A stretch of 33,867 nt of DNA from contig NZ_BMNK01000019.1 of assembly GCF_014646515.1 (NCBI RefSeq), positions 1-33,867 of the forward strand. Direction: 5' to 3'. The notes under the pieces are model-generated. The model saw nothing but the letters and a program-made list of their open reading frames with translations. It ran no database searches and was not told the DNA's origin. The position numbers and the translations under genes were made by a program. The DNA comes from Nonomuraea glycinis. GTDB lineage: Bacteria > Actinomycetota > Actinomycetes > Streptosporangiales > Streptosporangiaceae. Positions 7,946-16,563 of the stretch are shown piece after piece; position 1 is the first letter of the stretch; each line of letters opens with the position of its first letter.

Positions 7946-9058
7946 GTGGAACTCTCCCCCCAACAGGCGCTCGACCTGCGGATGTCCAGCCTGCTGCTAC
8001 GAGCGTCGCCCGGCGGCGCCGACCGGGCGACGGGCGTGGCCGAGGTGGTGACCTGGCTCGGGGCGATGCAGGCGCAAGACCTGGCCAGCGGTCTGTGGTC
8101 GTTCGGCACGCGACTGCCGGGATACACCGACTCCGACGTCACCGCCGCGCTGGAGCGGCGTGAGGCGCTGCGCACATGGCCGATGCGCGGCACCATCCAT
8201 TTCGTCCCGTCCCGCGATGCCCGCTGGATGGTCGAATTGATGGGCGTCCGGGTGCTGAACGGCGCGGCGAGGCGGCGCGAACAACTCGGCCTCTCGGAGG
8301 AGACCGCCGTTCAGGCCATGGAGGTGCTGGGCGCGGCCCTGACCGGCGGCGGGCGGCTGAGCAGGTCGGAGTGCCTGGCCGTGCTGGCCGACAAGGGCAT
8401 CGACACCAGCGGCCAGCGCGGCTACCACCTGCTGTGGTACGCCAGCCAGCGGGGCCTGCTGTGCATCGCCCCCAACATCGGTAACGAGCAGAGTTTCGTG
8501 CTGCTCGACGAGTGGGTTCCCGACCCGCACCGGCCGGAGCGCGACGAGGCGCTGGGCACCATCGCCCTGCGTTACTTCCGCGGCCGTGGACCGACCACAA
8601 GGCAGGACTTCGCGGGCTGGACCGGCCTGACCGCGGCCGACGCCAAACGCGGCATCGCCGTGGCCGGCGACGCGCTGGCCCGAGTGACCGTCGACGGGGT
8701 GGAGACGTACGTCGACGCCGCGCTCCTCGACACAGCCCCTGTCCCGCCCGGCGACGACGAGGTGCTCGTGCTGCCGGCATTCGACGAATACCTGTTGGGC
8801 TACAAAGACCGCTCGCTCATGGTCGCCGACGAGCACAAGGCGGCCATCATCCCCGGTAACAACGGGGTCTTCCAGTCCACGGTGGTACGCGCCGGCCGGG
8901 TCGTGGCCACCTGGAAACGCACCCTCACGAAGAGCCGGGTACGAATCGCCGTGCAGCCGCTCGTACCACTCCACAGCAGCGACCGGGCGGAGGTTGAGGG
9001 GGCGTTCGAGCAGTACGCGCAGTTCGTGGACCGCACCCCGGAGGTGCGCTGGCCGTGA
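7946..9058 (+). CDS. AlkZ-like winged-helix DNA-binding protein
   Basis: This 370-aa protein belongs to the HTH_42 / winged-helix DNA-binding family that includes the AlkZ glycosylases. AlkZ-type enzymes unhook interstrand crosslinks or excise bulky alkylated bases. Family marks include WLGAMQAQD near residue 36, with the Q-x-Q catalytic motif of AlkZ. Others are RTWPMRGTIHFV, GRGPTTRQDFAGWTGL, VLPAFDEYLLGYKDRS and PGNNGVFQSTVVRAGRVV. GTG 7946 gives the family N-terminus (LSPQQALDLRMSSLLL). No ribosome site precedes it, but GATACG lies 8 nt upstream, the usual spacing of a -10 box to a leaderless start. Many producers of DNA-damaging metabolites carry such genes for self-resistance; no such pathway is visible here. 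Confidence 0.85.
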   Translation: MELSPQQALDLRMSSLLLRASPGGADRATGVAEVVTWLGAMQAQDLASGLWSFGTRLPGYTDSDVTAALERREALRTWPMRGTIHFVPSRDARWMVELMGVRVLNGAARRREQLGLSEETAVQAMEVLGAALTGGGRLSRSECLAVLADKGIDTSGQRGYHLLWYASQRGLLCIAPNIGNEQSFVLLDEWVPDPHRPERDEALGTIALRYFRGRGPTTRQDFAGWTGLTAADAKRGIAVAGDALARVTVDGVETYVDAALLDTAPVPPGDDEVLVLPAFDEYLLGYKDRSLMVADEHKAAIIPGNNGVFQSTVVRAGRVVATWKRTLTKSRVRIAVQPLVPLHSSDRAEVEGAFEQYAQFVDRTPEVRWP

Positions 9059-9188
9059 CCCGCCGGGTGTTCAGGCCTGTGGGTGGGCGGCGCGCGCCGG
9101 CGACGACGCCTACGAGCCCGACATCTCCGCCGAGATCAGCATCGGCGGCCCCGCGGAAGAGCGGTGAGCGTTCGTTCCCGGCCGCGGG

Positions 9189-9581
9189 TCACTCGCCGAT
9201 CTTTTTCGCGTAGAGGGTGATCAGCGTGTCGGTCGGGATGCGCTTCCCGGCGGCGGGGGTCTGACGGACGACCTGCCAGTTGCGGTCGAGCACCTGGAAG
9301 CGGTTCTGGCCGGTGGCGTCCTTGTCGTTCAGGACCCAAAAGTCGGCGGCCTGGAGGTGGTCCTGGGCGGCTTGGAGGTTCATGCCGGTGACGTCGGGGA
9401 GTTTCTTGCGTTCGGCGGCCTGGGAGGAGGGGGTGTCGGCGGGCGTAGGGCTGGTTTCGGCCGGCGGGGCCGGCGGGGTGGCGGTCACGGTGACGACGAC
9501 GGGCGGTGGGGTGGAGGCGCCGCCGGGTGTGCACGAGGTGGTGAGGATCACGGCGGTGGCGAGCGCGGGGGCGAAGCGCAT
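9189..9581 (-). CDS. PASTA-domain secreted protein, probable lipoprotein
   Basis: The 130-aa product starts at ATG 9581 behind CAGGAGA. The N-terminal signal peptide (MRFAPALATAVILTTSC) ends in a weak lipobox-like LTTSC. A Pro/Thr/Val linker follows, then one PASTA domain (about residues 62-128): KLPDVTGMNLQAAQDHLQAA, VVRQTPAAGKRIPTDTLITL. PASTA domains bind muropeptides or beta-lactam-like ligands in Ser/Thr kinases and penicillin-binding proteins, but stand-alone secreted versions are common in actinomycetes and uncharacterised. It is monocistronic. It converges with the winged-helix gene across a 130-nt gap holding a possible gene-end scrap (GDDAYEPDISAEISIGG, stop near 9167). Confidence 0.8.
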   Translation of the reverse strand: MRFAPALATAVILTTSCTPGGASTPPPVVVTVTATPPAPPAETSPTPADTPSSQAAERKKLPDVTGMNLQAAQDHLQAADFWVLNDKDATGQNRFQVLDRNWQVVRQTPAAGKRIPTDTLITLYAKKIGE

Positions 9582-9782
9582 GGTGGTCTCCTGGGGGGAG
9601 GGGCGGGCGTGGCCCGCCTCGTCACTGTAAGTATCGGAAACGTTACCTCGGGCTCGGCCTCTGGGCGGGCGGTTCGGGGGGACGGCCGGGCCGGCTGGAT
9701 GCGCGCCCACAGCCTGTCCGACACGATCCACGGCGACTGCTGCCCCTTCCGCACACCGTGATCGACAACCACTCAGATCGAC

Positions 9783-10841
9783 CTATTCACTCGTGATCAT
9801 GAACTCGGCGCCGGCGGCCAGCGCTACCTCGGGGCCGAAGAGTCTGGCCGGGGTGAACGCGCCGGGGCGGCCTTCGCCCTTGGCCAGGCGCTGGGCCACC
9901 TCGGTGACGGCTCCCGCCGTGAACGTCATGCCCTCGCCGGTGCGCAGCCAGCCCTCACGTACGCGACCGGACGGCCATTCGACTCGGGCGCGGCCCCAGG
10001 ACGATCGGCGTGGTCGCTCCTTGGCCGTGGTCGTCGTGATGCGGGCGAGCCGCCGAGTGGCGAAGCCGGCCAGGCCGGGCAGGCGCAGCACGCCAACGAT
10101 CGCCGGCAGGGCCGCTCGGACGGCCGGGTTGGCGGGGGCGAGAGCCGAGGCAGCGATCACCGACGGGGCGCCGCTGGCCTGCCAGGCCGCGAAGAGTTCG
10201 CCGCTGCCCAGGGAGGCGGTGGTGACCACGTCGCCGTCGGGGGTGGTCAATCGCTCGGCGGCGCCGCCGGCCAGAGCGCGTACCAACCGGCCCTGCCGCA
10301 CCTCGCGGCCGCCGTCGAGCAACGCCTGCACGATGGTGGCGGCCAGGGCTTCGCCGAGGGCGCCGGGTTCGATCGCGACCGACGCGACGGCGTCGACGCG
10401 TACGTGCGAGGGCTTTTCCTCGGCCGCCAGTAGATGCAGCAGGATGCTCTCGGTCGCGAGCACGCCGAAGCCGGCCCCGGAGACCAGCGTGCGGCCGGTC
10501 GCCGCCGCCTCCTGGTCCATGCTGTGGAGCAGCTCGAACGCGCTCAGCTCGTTGGCGACGTCGACGTAGTGGGTGCCTGGCGGGCAGGCCCGCGCGACCT
10601 GCGGCGCCGTGACCGCGAACGGGCCCACCGTGTTGATCACGACGGCCGGCGCCTCGGTGGCCAGCCGCGCGCAGACCTCGTCGAGCGAGCCGGTCACCGC
10701 CCGGGCGTCCGGACTCACCTGGGTCAGCCGCTCCCGATCGCGGCCGACCACCACCACTTCGGCGCCCGCCTTTCGCAGCCGCTCCACCGCCTCCCGGCCG
10801 ACCCGTCCGGTCGCGCCGAGCACCCAGATCTCACCCGTCAT
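9783..10841 (-). CDS. NAD(P)-binding saccharopine-dehydrogenase-like protein
   Basis: The 352-aa product begins with a Rossmann nucleotide-binding motif (WVLGATGRVGREAVERL). Features of the saccharopine dehydrogenase / trans-acting enoyl reductase-like group follow: VVINTVGPFAVTAPQVARAC, HYVDVANELSAFELLHSMDQ, VSGAGFGVLATESILLHLL. It is likely an oxidoreductase with an unknown substrate. The start codon (10839-10841) is 18 nt from an operator-like palindrome, and the gene is divergent from the TetR regulator at 10923. That is the classic layout of a repressor controlling its neighbour. Confidence 0.85.
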   Translation of the reverse strand: MTGEIWVLGATGRVGREAVERLRKAGAEVVVVGRDRERLTQVSPDARAVTGSLDEVCARLATEAPAVVINTVGPFAVTAPQVARACPPGTHYVDVANELSAFELLHSMDQEAAATGRTLVSGAGFGVLATESILLHLLAAEEKPSHVRVDAVASVAIEPGALGEALAATIVQALLDGGREVRQGRLVRALAGGAAERLTTPDGDVVTTASLGSGELFAAWQASGAPSVIAASALAPANPAVRAALPAIVGVLRLPGLAGFATRRLARITTTTAKERPRRSSWGRARVEWPSGRVREGWLRTGEGMTFTAGAVTEVAQRLAKGEGRPGAFTPARLFGPEVALAAGAEFMITSE

Positions 10842-10858
10842 GGTCGCCTCCCATAGTC

Positions 10859-10875
10859 ATGGCATGTCGTGTCAT
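10859..10875. promoter_or_regulatory. Second, imperfect copy of the TetR operator
   Basis: ATGGCATGTCGTGTCAT matches the perfect site at 10890-10906 at 14 of 17 positions and shares the intact CGTGTCAT half. It lies just upstream of the dehydrogenase start (10841), so a bound dimer could block that promoter. CTATGGCATAG (10878-10888) is a third small palindrome between the two sites. Confidence 0.55.
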
Positions 10876-10889
10876 CACTATGGCATAGC

Positions 10890-10906
10890 ATGACACGACG
10901 TGTCAT
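10890..10906. promoter_or_regulatory. Perfect palindromic TetR-type operator
   Basis: ATGACACG-A-CGTGTCAT is an 8-bp perfect inverted repeat around one central base. It ends 16 nt before the tetR start and sits between divergent genes. A TetR dimer bound here would be expected to repress itself and the dehydrogenase. The palindrome is visible; the protein partner is inferred from position. Confidence 0.75.
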
Positions 10907-10922
10907 CAGTAGGATGTGCCGC

Positions 10923-11501
10923 ATGGGTCGATGGCAGCCGGGTGCGCGAGAACGGCTTGAGCAGGCCGCGCTCGATCTCTTCCTCGAGCAGGGCTTCACC
11001 GAGACCACCGTGCCGCAGATCACGGCGCGGGCCGGGCTCACGACCCGTACGTTCTTTCGGCACTTCGCCGACAAGCGTGAGGTGCTGTTCGCCGGCGAGG
11101 AGTCGGTGCCCGAGCAGGTGGCCCGCTTCATGGCCGAGGCCCCGCCGTCACTCGGTCCGATGGAGCTGATCACCGAGGGCCTGGCCCCCGCCGCGGCCGA
11201 GATATTCGAGGGCCGCAGTCTCGACTACCTGCTCCGCCGACGGGCCGTGATCGACGCCGAACCCGCCCTGCGTGAGCGCGAGCTGCGCAAGTTCTCGCTG
11301 ATGGCGGAGGCTCTGGAGCAGGGCTTCCGCGACCGCGGCGTCGACGACCTGACCGCCCAACTGGCGGCCGAGCTCGCCGTGACCACGTTCCGGATAGCGG
11401 CGACCCGCTGGCTCAACCAGCACGGCGACCCCGACCTCCCGGCCACCGTCAACCAGACCCTGGCGGCGATGAGGCACCTGACGAATACGCTGTCGACGTG
11501 A
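10923..11501 (+). CDS. TetR-family transcriptional regulator
   Basis: The 192-aa protein starts at ATG 10923 and has a standard TetR N-terminal HTH: ARERLEQAALDLFLEQGFTE, TTVPQITARAGLTTRTFFRH, FADKREVLFAG. The helical C-terminal ligand domain (to THFRIAATRWLNQHG-like region) is of normal length. It is divergent from the saccharopine-dehydrogenase-like gene across an 81-bp gap containing two copies of a 17-bp operator, so it probably represses both genes and is released by a small ligand. The open frame extends upstream to 10869, but that would place the operator inside the gene. Confidence 0.9.
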   Translation: MGRWQPGARERLEQAALDLFLEQGFTETTVPQITARAGLTTRTFFRHFADKREVLFAGEESVPEQVARFMAEAPPSLGPMELITEGLAPAAAEIFEGRSLDYLLRRRAVIDAEPALRERELRKFSLMAEALEQGFRDRGVDDLTAQLAAELAVTTFRIAATRWLNQHGDPDLPATVNQTLAAMRHLTNTLST

Positions 11502-11555
11502 GTCGAACGGCTCGATGGGGTCGGGCTTCCGTGCGCCGCAGCACCGCTCCCCAGG

Positions 11556-11650
11556 TTGCCCGCCTGGCCACCGGCGGCCTGTCGGAGGAGATCGCGCGGT
11601 TGCGAGTCGAGCCGGGGGAGGGCGACATCGCGATCGCGGCGCGACTCGGT
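11556..11650 (+). pseudogene. Possible fragment of a dihydrofolate-reductase-like (RibD C-terminal) protein
   Basis: The stretch GLSEEIARLRVEPGEGDIAI (about 11577-11637) resembles the segment of DHFR/RibD_C-type proteins where an EEVARLKxEPGxDI pattern precedes the GGATL loop. Nothing else of the family is present, and an IS4-type fragment follows at once. The call rests on one short pattern. Confidence 0.3.
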
Positions 11651-11652
11651 CC

Positions 11653-12041
11653 TGGACCCCGGACCTGGTCCGGCAGGAGATCTGGGCCTACCTCCTCACC
11701 CACTGGGCCCTGGCCACCCTGATCTGCACGGCGGCCACCGCGGCCGGAGTCGATCCCGACCGGATCAAGTTCCTGGCCACCCTCCGGATCGTGCGCCGCC
11801 CGGTCACCGACCGAGCGGCCTTCCCCCCTGAACCCCAAAATGATCTCTGGACCAGAACCGTCCACCAGGTCGGCCCCGCAACCGTAACCCCGAACGCCGC
11901 CACCGCACCTACCCTCGCTCCGTCGAACGCACCCGACGCAGCAGCTACCGCGAACGACGCCCAAGCGACTAAGGCATCCACCACGCCGGGCCACCCACCG
12001 TCCAACTCCTGTCCGCCGCTCGCGCCGCCAAGCCCAAATGA
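11653..12041 (+). pseudogene. 3' remnant of an IS4-type transposase
   Basis: The first part reads TPDLVRQEIWAYLLTHWALA and ICTAATAAGVDPDRIKFLAT, then LRIVRRPVTDRAAFPP, the C-terminal region of actinobacterial IS4-like transposases. After a frameshift near 11835-11880 the match continues in another frame as PERRHRTYPRSVERTRRSSY and RERRPSD. A TAA inside it is followed by GIHHAGPPTVQLLSAARAAK to the stop at 12039-12041. The catalytic N-terminal two thirds is absent. It is a dead fragment marking an old insertion. Confidence 0.7.
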
Positions 12042-12433
12042 TCTATCTAAACGGCATTGGTCCCGGCCACCAAGACCTGCGTGAATTGCGCCTCCGGCAG
12101 CCGCTGACCTGCCCCGCCGTCTAAACATCCGGACGCGGCGGCCTCTTTGCCTATCACCTGCTGTGCCCCCTTCTGGTGAATGATGTCCGGAATCTATCTT
12201 GTCGCGTATGCGGTGCCCGACGGCTTCCAATTCGAGCTCCCTGAGGTGGCAGAACGCGGACAGGCCAGGGGCGTCGAAGGTAGCGTGGGCGCGTCGAAGT
12301 CCTCCGTCGGACGGTGAGCGTAGGAGCTCCCGTCCCCGAAGCCCTCGACACTCACCCTGACATCGTCGCGCACCCCGGCTCCACCCCCCAACTGCGAGAA
12401 GCCGCTTCCCTGCCCACAGTTCAGGAGCCGTTG
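12042..12433. other. Intergenic stretch without recognisable content
   Basis: Between the transposase remnant and the 416-aa protein I see no convincing gene. The frame of the next gene is open back to 12314, but its ribosome site favours 12434. The promoter of that gene should lie here; no clear boxes are visible. Confidence 0.4.
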
Positions 12434-13684
12434 ATGGATGACGAGATTCAACTGATTAGTGACGGTGATGGCCTGGCGGTCATCGGGAATCCGATCGCTG
12501 TCGAACGCTTCCTGGTTTCTGAGGGACTGCCGTCGAAGGACCTCAGGCTGCAACGGCTCGGATCTGTTCTCAGGGCCGGGGCTGGAGCCGCACAGGCAGG
12601 TTACGAGATTGCCGCCAACTCAGGTCGCTGGGTGAAGCTGACCAAGGAGTCCGCGCAGCTTGTCAAGAGATATGGGCTGATGGAAAGCAAGACTCCAGGC
12701 GTCAGCCATGCAATGGTGGGGCGGCCGGGCTCGATCACGTCGTGGCTCCAGATCGCGAAGGGGCCCGGATTCGTTGTGCCCAACCCGGCGCTTTTGGCTA
12801 CTGCTGCAGCGGTCATGGCGCAGCTTGCGATGCAGCAGACCATGAACGAGATCACCGACTATCTCGTCACGATCGAAGAGAAGATCGACAATGTGCTGCG
12901 CGCCCAGAAGGACGCCGTGTTGGCCCGCATGATCGGAGTGGGCTTCGTCATCGAGGAGGCCATGACCATCCGAGAGATGAGGGGCCGGGTCGACGAAGTC
13001 ACGTGGTCGAAGGTACAGACCGCGCCGGCGACGATCGCAGATACCCAGGCGTATGCGTTGCGTCAACTCGACGCGCTCGCGGAACAGCTGGAAAGCACAA
13101 CCAAGTTCGTTGATCTCGCCAGGGCGGCCAAAGAAGCAGAGTCCAAGGGACAGGAGTGGCTCGCTGTGCTGGCGCGCTGCTTCCAGCTGCAAGACGCGAT
13201 CGCCGTGCTTGAACTCGACCGGGTGCTGGACGCGTCTCCGGGGGAGTTGGACGGGCATCGCCTCGGATTGAGGACTGCCCGGAAGGACCGGCTGGAATTC
13301 ATCTCACGGAGCACCGAGCGCTTGATGGCCCGCATGGATGCGGCTGCTGGCACGGCCAATGCCAAGGTGCTGATGCATCCGGCCAAAGCCCCGGCTGTAG
13401 TGCAGTCGAGCAACCATGTCTCGCGCGCCATCGTCGACTTCCACGGGCGGCTCGGGATCGAGCGTGCTCGAAAGTCATCGCAGGCGAGACGATGGGCGGA
13501 CGCGGCCAAGGAGGTGAAGGACAAGGCGCTCGAGACAGGAGCAGACGGCGTCGATGCCGCCAGGCGCCTCGGCAACGAGACCCTCGACCGGGCCAAATCG
13601 ACGACGGGCAAGCTTTCCAGCCGGATCGCCGAGCGAGCGCTCCGTGGACGCGGGGACGACGAGGAACGCGACGAGGAAGACTGA
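12434..13684 (+). CDS. Unrecognised 416-aa, mostly helical protein
   Basis: I do not recognise the family. ATG 12434 is preceded by AGGAG at 7-nt spacing. The N-terminal ~60 residues (DDEIQLISDGDGLAVIGNPI and a following VERFLVSEGL) look globular. A hydrophobic Ala-rich segment (NPALLATAAAVMAQLAMQQT) may associate with membrane or pack as a helical hairpin. After it the protein is predicted mainly helical, with heptad-like charge patterns (DYLVTIEEKIDNVLRAQKDA). The last ~70 residues are Lys/Arg/Asp/Glu-rich and low in complexity (AAKEVKDKALETGADGVDAA; RGRGDDEERDEED). No catalytic motif is evident. The surrounding DNA holds transposase and gene debris, so it may have arrived by transfer. Confidence 0.7.
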   Translation: MDDEIQLISDGDGLAVIGNPIAVERFLVSEGLPSKDLRLQRLGSVLRAGAGAAQAGYEIAANSGRWVKLTKESAQLVKRYGLMESKTPGVSHAMVGRPGSITSWLQIAKGPGFVVPNPALLATAAAVMAQLAMQQTMNEITDYLVTIEEKIDNVLRAQKDAVLARMIGVGFVIEEAMTIREMRGRVDEVTWSKVQTAPATIADTQAYALRQLDALAEQLESTTKFVDLARAAKEAESKGQEWLAVLARCFQLQDAIAVLELDRVLDASPGELDGHRLGLRTARKDRLEFISRSTERLMARMDAAAGTANAKVLMHPAKAPAVVQSSNHVSRAIVDFHGRLGIERARKSSQARRWADAAKEVKDKALETGADGVDAARRLGNETLDRAKSTTGKLSSRIAERALRGRGDDEERDEED

Positions 13685-13818
13685 GTGGGCGCCGACCGCC
13701 AGCGGGCGGTCTGATGTACACCCAGGGTTCAGGCCCGACCGCCTGCAAGACCTGCCCCGCACATCCCGATCGGGCTGAATCTGCGGGTAGCGGCGCAGGT
13801 CGCCGCGCCGAACCTGCT

Positions 13819-14346
13819 TTACACCGCCGACGGTTCCGTGCGGACAGTGAAAGCCACCGAGGCCACTTCGAGAATCCACCGCTACGTGCACCCCGGCGTC
13901 AGCGGCAACGGCGGGAGCGGGAAGGCAAAGCTGATGTTCAGCGGCACCGTCTTCGCTGCCTTTTCCGCCTGCTCCGGATCGCGGAGTGTGAACTTCCCTT
14001 CGATTCGGAAGGGCTCGTTGTTGTCGATGAAAGGACGTACGGGCTCACCTGAGTCGTCGACGATCTGGAGCTGGAAGCTCAGATCTTCGCCGTTTACCTC
14101 ATCCCACGGTAGACGTATGAAGCCGGCGACTGCCGACATCGGAACGGCGGGACCGGTGAGCGACCATCCGGCGCCGAGCAAGTCCGCCGTGTCGGACCTC
14201 GAACGGTTGGGCTGGAGCCCATCCGTGTGACGGGGGATCTCGGTGTCGACGACACGTGAAAACTGGTTCTGGCCCACATTTCGTGATCGAGACGGTGCCG
14301 CCCCCTCGTTCGCCCCGCGCGAGGGTGTCCCGCGTGCATTGATCAT
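13819..14346 (-). pseudogene. Degraded gene for a small conserved actinobacterial protein, internal TAG
   Basis: A minus-strand frame reads LLGAGWSLTGPAVPMSAVAG, FIRLPWDEVNGEDLSFQLQI and FRIEGKFTLRD, then VPLNISFAFPLPPLPLTPG. This resembles a conserved actinobacterial protein of unknown function that I associate with DUF6941; the number is from memory. A TAG (13882-13884) interrupts it at the point where the family continues. After the TAG the same frame resumes with RWILEVASVAFTVRTEPSAV and ends at TAA (13819-13821). The N-terminal residues before LLGAGW do not look like the family. A working protein would require readthrough, so I call it a pseudogene. Confidence 0.55.
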
Positions 14347-14410
14347 GGCTTGGCTGTCAGGAAAATAAACCCGGTGACGTCGACGATCACCCCCGGGATA
14401 CTGGTCGCCT

Positions 14411-15148
14411 ATGGATGAGGTCGAAATGGTCGTCGCTCATTCCGAGCGCGTGACCCTGCGCGTCGGCGACGTGTTCCTGAAGGTGGACGCCGATCAGGCG
14501 CGCATCGACGTCGAGGTCGAGGCGATGGCCCTGGCTCCGGTCCCGACCCCGAAGGTCCTGTGGCACGAGCCGCCCGTGCTCGCGATCGCGGCGGTCCCGG
14601 GGACGGCGCTCGGCCGCCTCGGCGAGCCGTCGACCGCGTCCCCGGCGGCGTGGGCCGCGGCGGGCGCCGCCATCCGGAGGTTGCACGACGCGCCGTTGCC
14701 GCCCAGGCCAGGCCAGGGCATCGACGAGTTGGCGGCGGAACTCGACGGCGAGTGCGAGCGGCTTGTGACGAACGGCGTCCTGCCCGCCGACCTGGTCACC
14801 CGCAACCGCCAGGTCGCCGAGGCCGCGCTCCGGCCGTGGGCTCCGGTGTTCACGCACGGGGACCTGCAGATCGCTCACGTGTTCGTCGACGGCGACGAGA
14901 TCACGGGCATCATCGACTGGTCCGAGGCAGGCCAGGGTGATGCCCTGTTCGACCTCGCCATCTTGACGCTCGGGCACGAGGAGCGCCTCGGTGACATCGT
15001 CGCCGGCTATGGCACCGACGTCGACCTCGACGTGATCCGCGCGTGGTGGTCGTTGCGAAGCCTGCTGGCGGTTCGCTGGCTGGTCGAGCACGGCTTCGAC
15101 CCGTTCGCGCCGGGCTGTGAGGTCGACGTGCTGAGATCCCGGCTGTGA
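14411..15148 (+). CDS. Aminoglycoside phosphotransferase (APH)-fold kinase
   Basis: The 245-aa product has the APH/choline-kinase fold. An N-lobe Lys lies in VGDVFLKVD, the catalytic loop is THGDLQIAHVFVDGD, and the metal-binding DFG-equivalent is IIDWSEAGQGDALFDLAIL. The usual Asn of HxDxxxxN is His here. I recall a subgroup with this HVF form, so it need not be inactive. Such kinases phosphorylate antibiotics or other small hydroxylated metabolites; the substrate cannot be told. GATACT lies 8 nt before ATG 14411 with no ribosome site, suggesting a leaderless transcript. Confidence 0.85.
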   Translation: MDEVEMVVAHSERVTLRVGDVFLKVDADQARIDVEVEAMALAPVPTPKVLWHEPPVLAIAAVPGTALGRLGEPSTASPAAWAAAGAAIRRLHDAPLPPRPGQGIDELAAELDGECERLVTNGVLPADLVTRNRQVAEAALRPWAPVFTHGDLQIAHVFVDGDEITGIIDWSEAGQGDALFDLAILTLGHEERLGDIVAGYGTDVDLDVIRAWWSLRSLLAVRWLVEHGFDPFAPGCEVDVLRSRL

Positions 15149-15257
15149 GGCTGCGCGGGCCCGACTGCTAGGGGAAGGTCCTGTCGGGCAAGATGCCCGG
15201 CAGGACCTTCGCGCCCAGAATCCGGCGTGCGGTGCCGCCGGGCAGCGCTGAGGAACG

Positions 15258-15985
15258 TCAGGGAGCTTCTCCAGCGCGACGTAGCGGTTCCTCATCGTGG
15301 AAGACCTTCCCCGGCTCGGCCATCGCGCGGTAGAGCTGGTCCGCGTCCCAGGCGGGCTCGCGCAGATCGAGCCGGTTCGACGCCCGGAACCCGTCCAACG
15401 CCAGGTAGATGTGCCGCCGCCACATGGACGGGGCGACGTGCCGCGTGGCCTCGGCGACCCTGCTGCTCGCCCACAACAGTAGAAAAAGGTCGGCGCCGGT
15501 GACGTCCGAACGCACGACGCCCGCCGCCTGCGCCCGCCCCAGCACCTGTTGCGCGAGCGCGCAGATCTCGCCGTGCACGGCCTCGGTGCGGTCGTCACCG
15601 GGGAAGCGCCGCGCCAAGAAGTCGCCGAACGCCCGATCCCCGGCCTGGGCCGCACCCAGGACTCGAAGTCCTGGGCAGCACCCAGGACTTCGAGCAGGCC
15701 GCGGAACGCCTCCCACGGATCCTCCAGGCCGAGCGCGGCCTCCACCTCAGTGATCACGTGGCGCAGCTTCGGTTCGAGTACGGCGCACAGGCGGTCCAGA
15801 CGCGTCGGGAAGTGCCGGTAGAGCGTGCCGACCAACCAAGCCCGCATCCCGGGCGATGCCGTCGAGGCGGCCTCCGCGCCTTGGTCGGCGAACGCGCGCC
15901 GAGCGCACTCGACAAGCCGCTCGCGGGTGCGGCGGGCATCCCGGCGAGCGGGCGGCGGGTTCCCCCTGGAAGGGGCATGAGGCAT
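15258..15985 (-). pseudogene. Frameshifted TetR-family regulator
   Basis: Minus-strand reading from ATG 15985 gives RRTRERLVECARRAFADQGA, a TetR N-terminus. The recognition region is scrambled (AASTASPGMRAWL) by a pair of compensating frameshifts; the +1 frame restores DGIARDAGLV. The frame then recovers with VGTLYRHFPTRLDRLCAVLE. Near 15694-15644 a 26-bp imperfect tandem duplication shifts the frame again. The rest of the ligand domain (GDRAFGDFLARRFPGDDRTE through LREPAWDADQLYRAM) is in another frame to the stop at 15258. DNA binding should be lost. It is divergent from the deleted SDR gene it presumably once controlled. Confidence 0.8.
15644..15695. repeat. 26-bp imperfect tandem duplication inside the dead tetR
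   Basis: CCTGGGCCGCACCCAGGACT (15644-) and CCTGGGCAGCACCCAGGACT (15670-) start 26 bp apart and continue with near-identical CGAAG/TCGAG ends. Since 26 is not a multiple of three, the extra copy accounts for the reading-frame change of the TetR gene here. Each copy also contains a CCTGGG/CCCAGG inverted repeat. Confidence 0.75.
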
Positions 15986-16031
15986 CGTTTCAAAGATGAG
16001 ACCATTCTCATCTTCTAGGCGAAGGAGAGAC

Positions 16032-16548
16032 ATGGCGAAGCTCAGCGGGTCGGGTGGACGTTCTCGTCGCCAGCGCCGGCGCCTGGATGTGGAACGAGCC
16101 CATCGGTGACGTGACCGAGGAGTCGTTCGACGCCGTGTTCGGGGTGAACGTGCGCGGGACGTTCTTCACCGTGCAGAAACTGCTGCCGTTGCTGTCCGAC
16201 GGCGCCTCGATCGTGTTCATCGGGTCGGGCGCCGCGGACAAGGGCGATCCGGGAACGACGGTCTACGCCGCGAGCAAGGCGGCGCTGCGGTCGTTCGCTC
16301 GGACCTGGACCACCGACTTGAAGCAGCGCGGAATCCGGGTCAACGTCCTCACCCCCGCCGCGATCGACGCCGCCGCGTTCGCGGACCTCCCACCGGGGTT
16401 CAAGGAGCGGACCGCCTCGCGGGTACCCGTCGGCCGCCTCGGTGACGAGTACGAGATCGCCACCGCGGCGCTCTTCCTCGCTTCCGCGGACTCGAGCTTC
16501 GTCACCGGGATCGACCTCCCCGTCGACGGCGGGATCGGCCAGGTCTGA
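16032..16548 (+). pseudogene. SDR oxidoreductase with deleted cofactor domain
   Basis: ATG 16032 follows AAGGAGA and reads MAKLSG, a normal short-chain dehydrogenase start. The next codons jump, out of frame, to RVDVLVASAGAWMWNEPIGD, which in the family lies ~75 residues further on. The Rossmann TGxxxGxG motif and first half of the cofactor fold are therefore deleted. The rest is complete in the +1 frame: catalytic Ser region IVFIGSGAAD, the YxxxK motif in TTVYAASKAALRSFAR, IRVNVLTPAAIDAAAF and the C-terminal GIDLPVDGGIGQV. Without NAD(P) binding it cannot work. The deletion joins near 16049. Confidence 0.85.
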
Positions 16549-16563
16549 CCAGCGACAGTCTCT

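Noticed and set aside
9120..9167. Gene-end scrap GDDAYEPDISAEISIGG with stop
   Set aside because: It reads like a conserved C-terminus, but about 20 residues are too few to name or to call a pseudogene.
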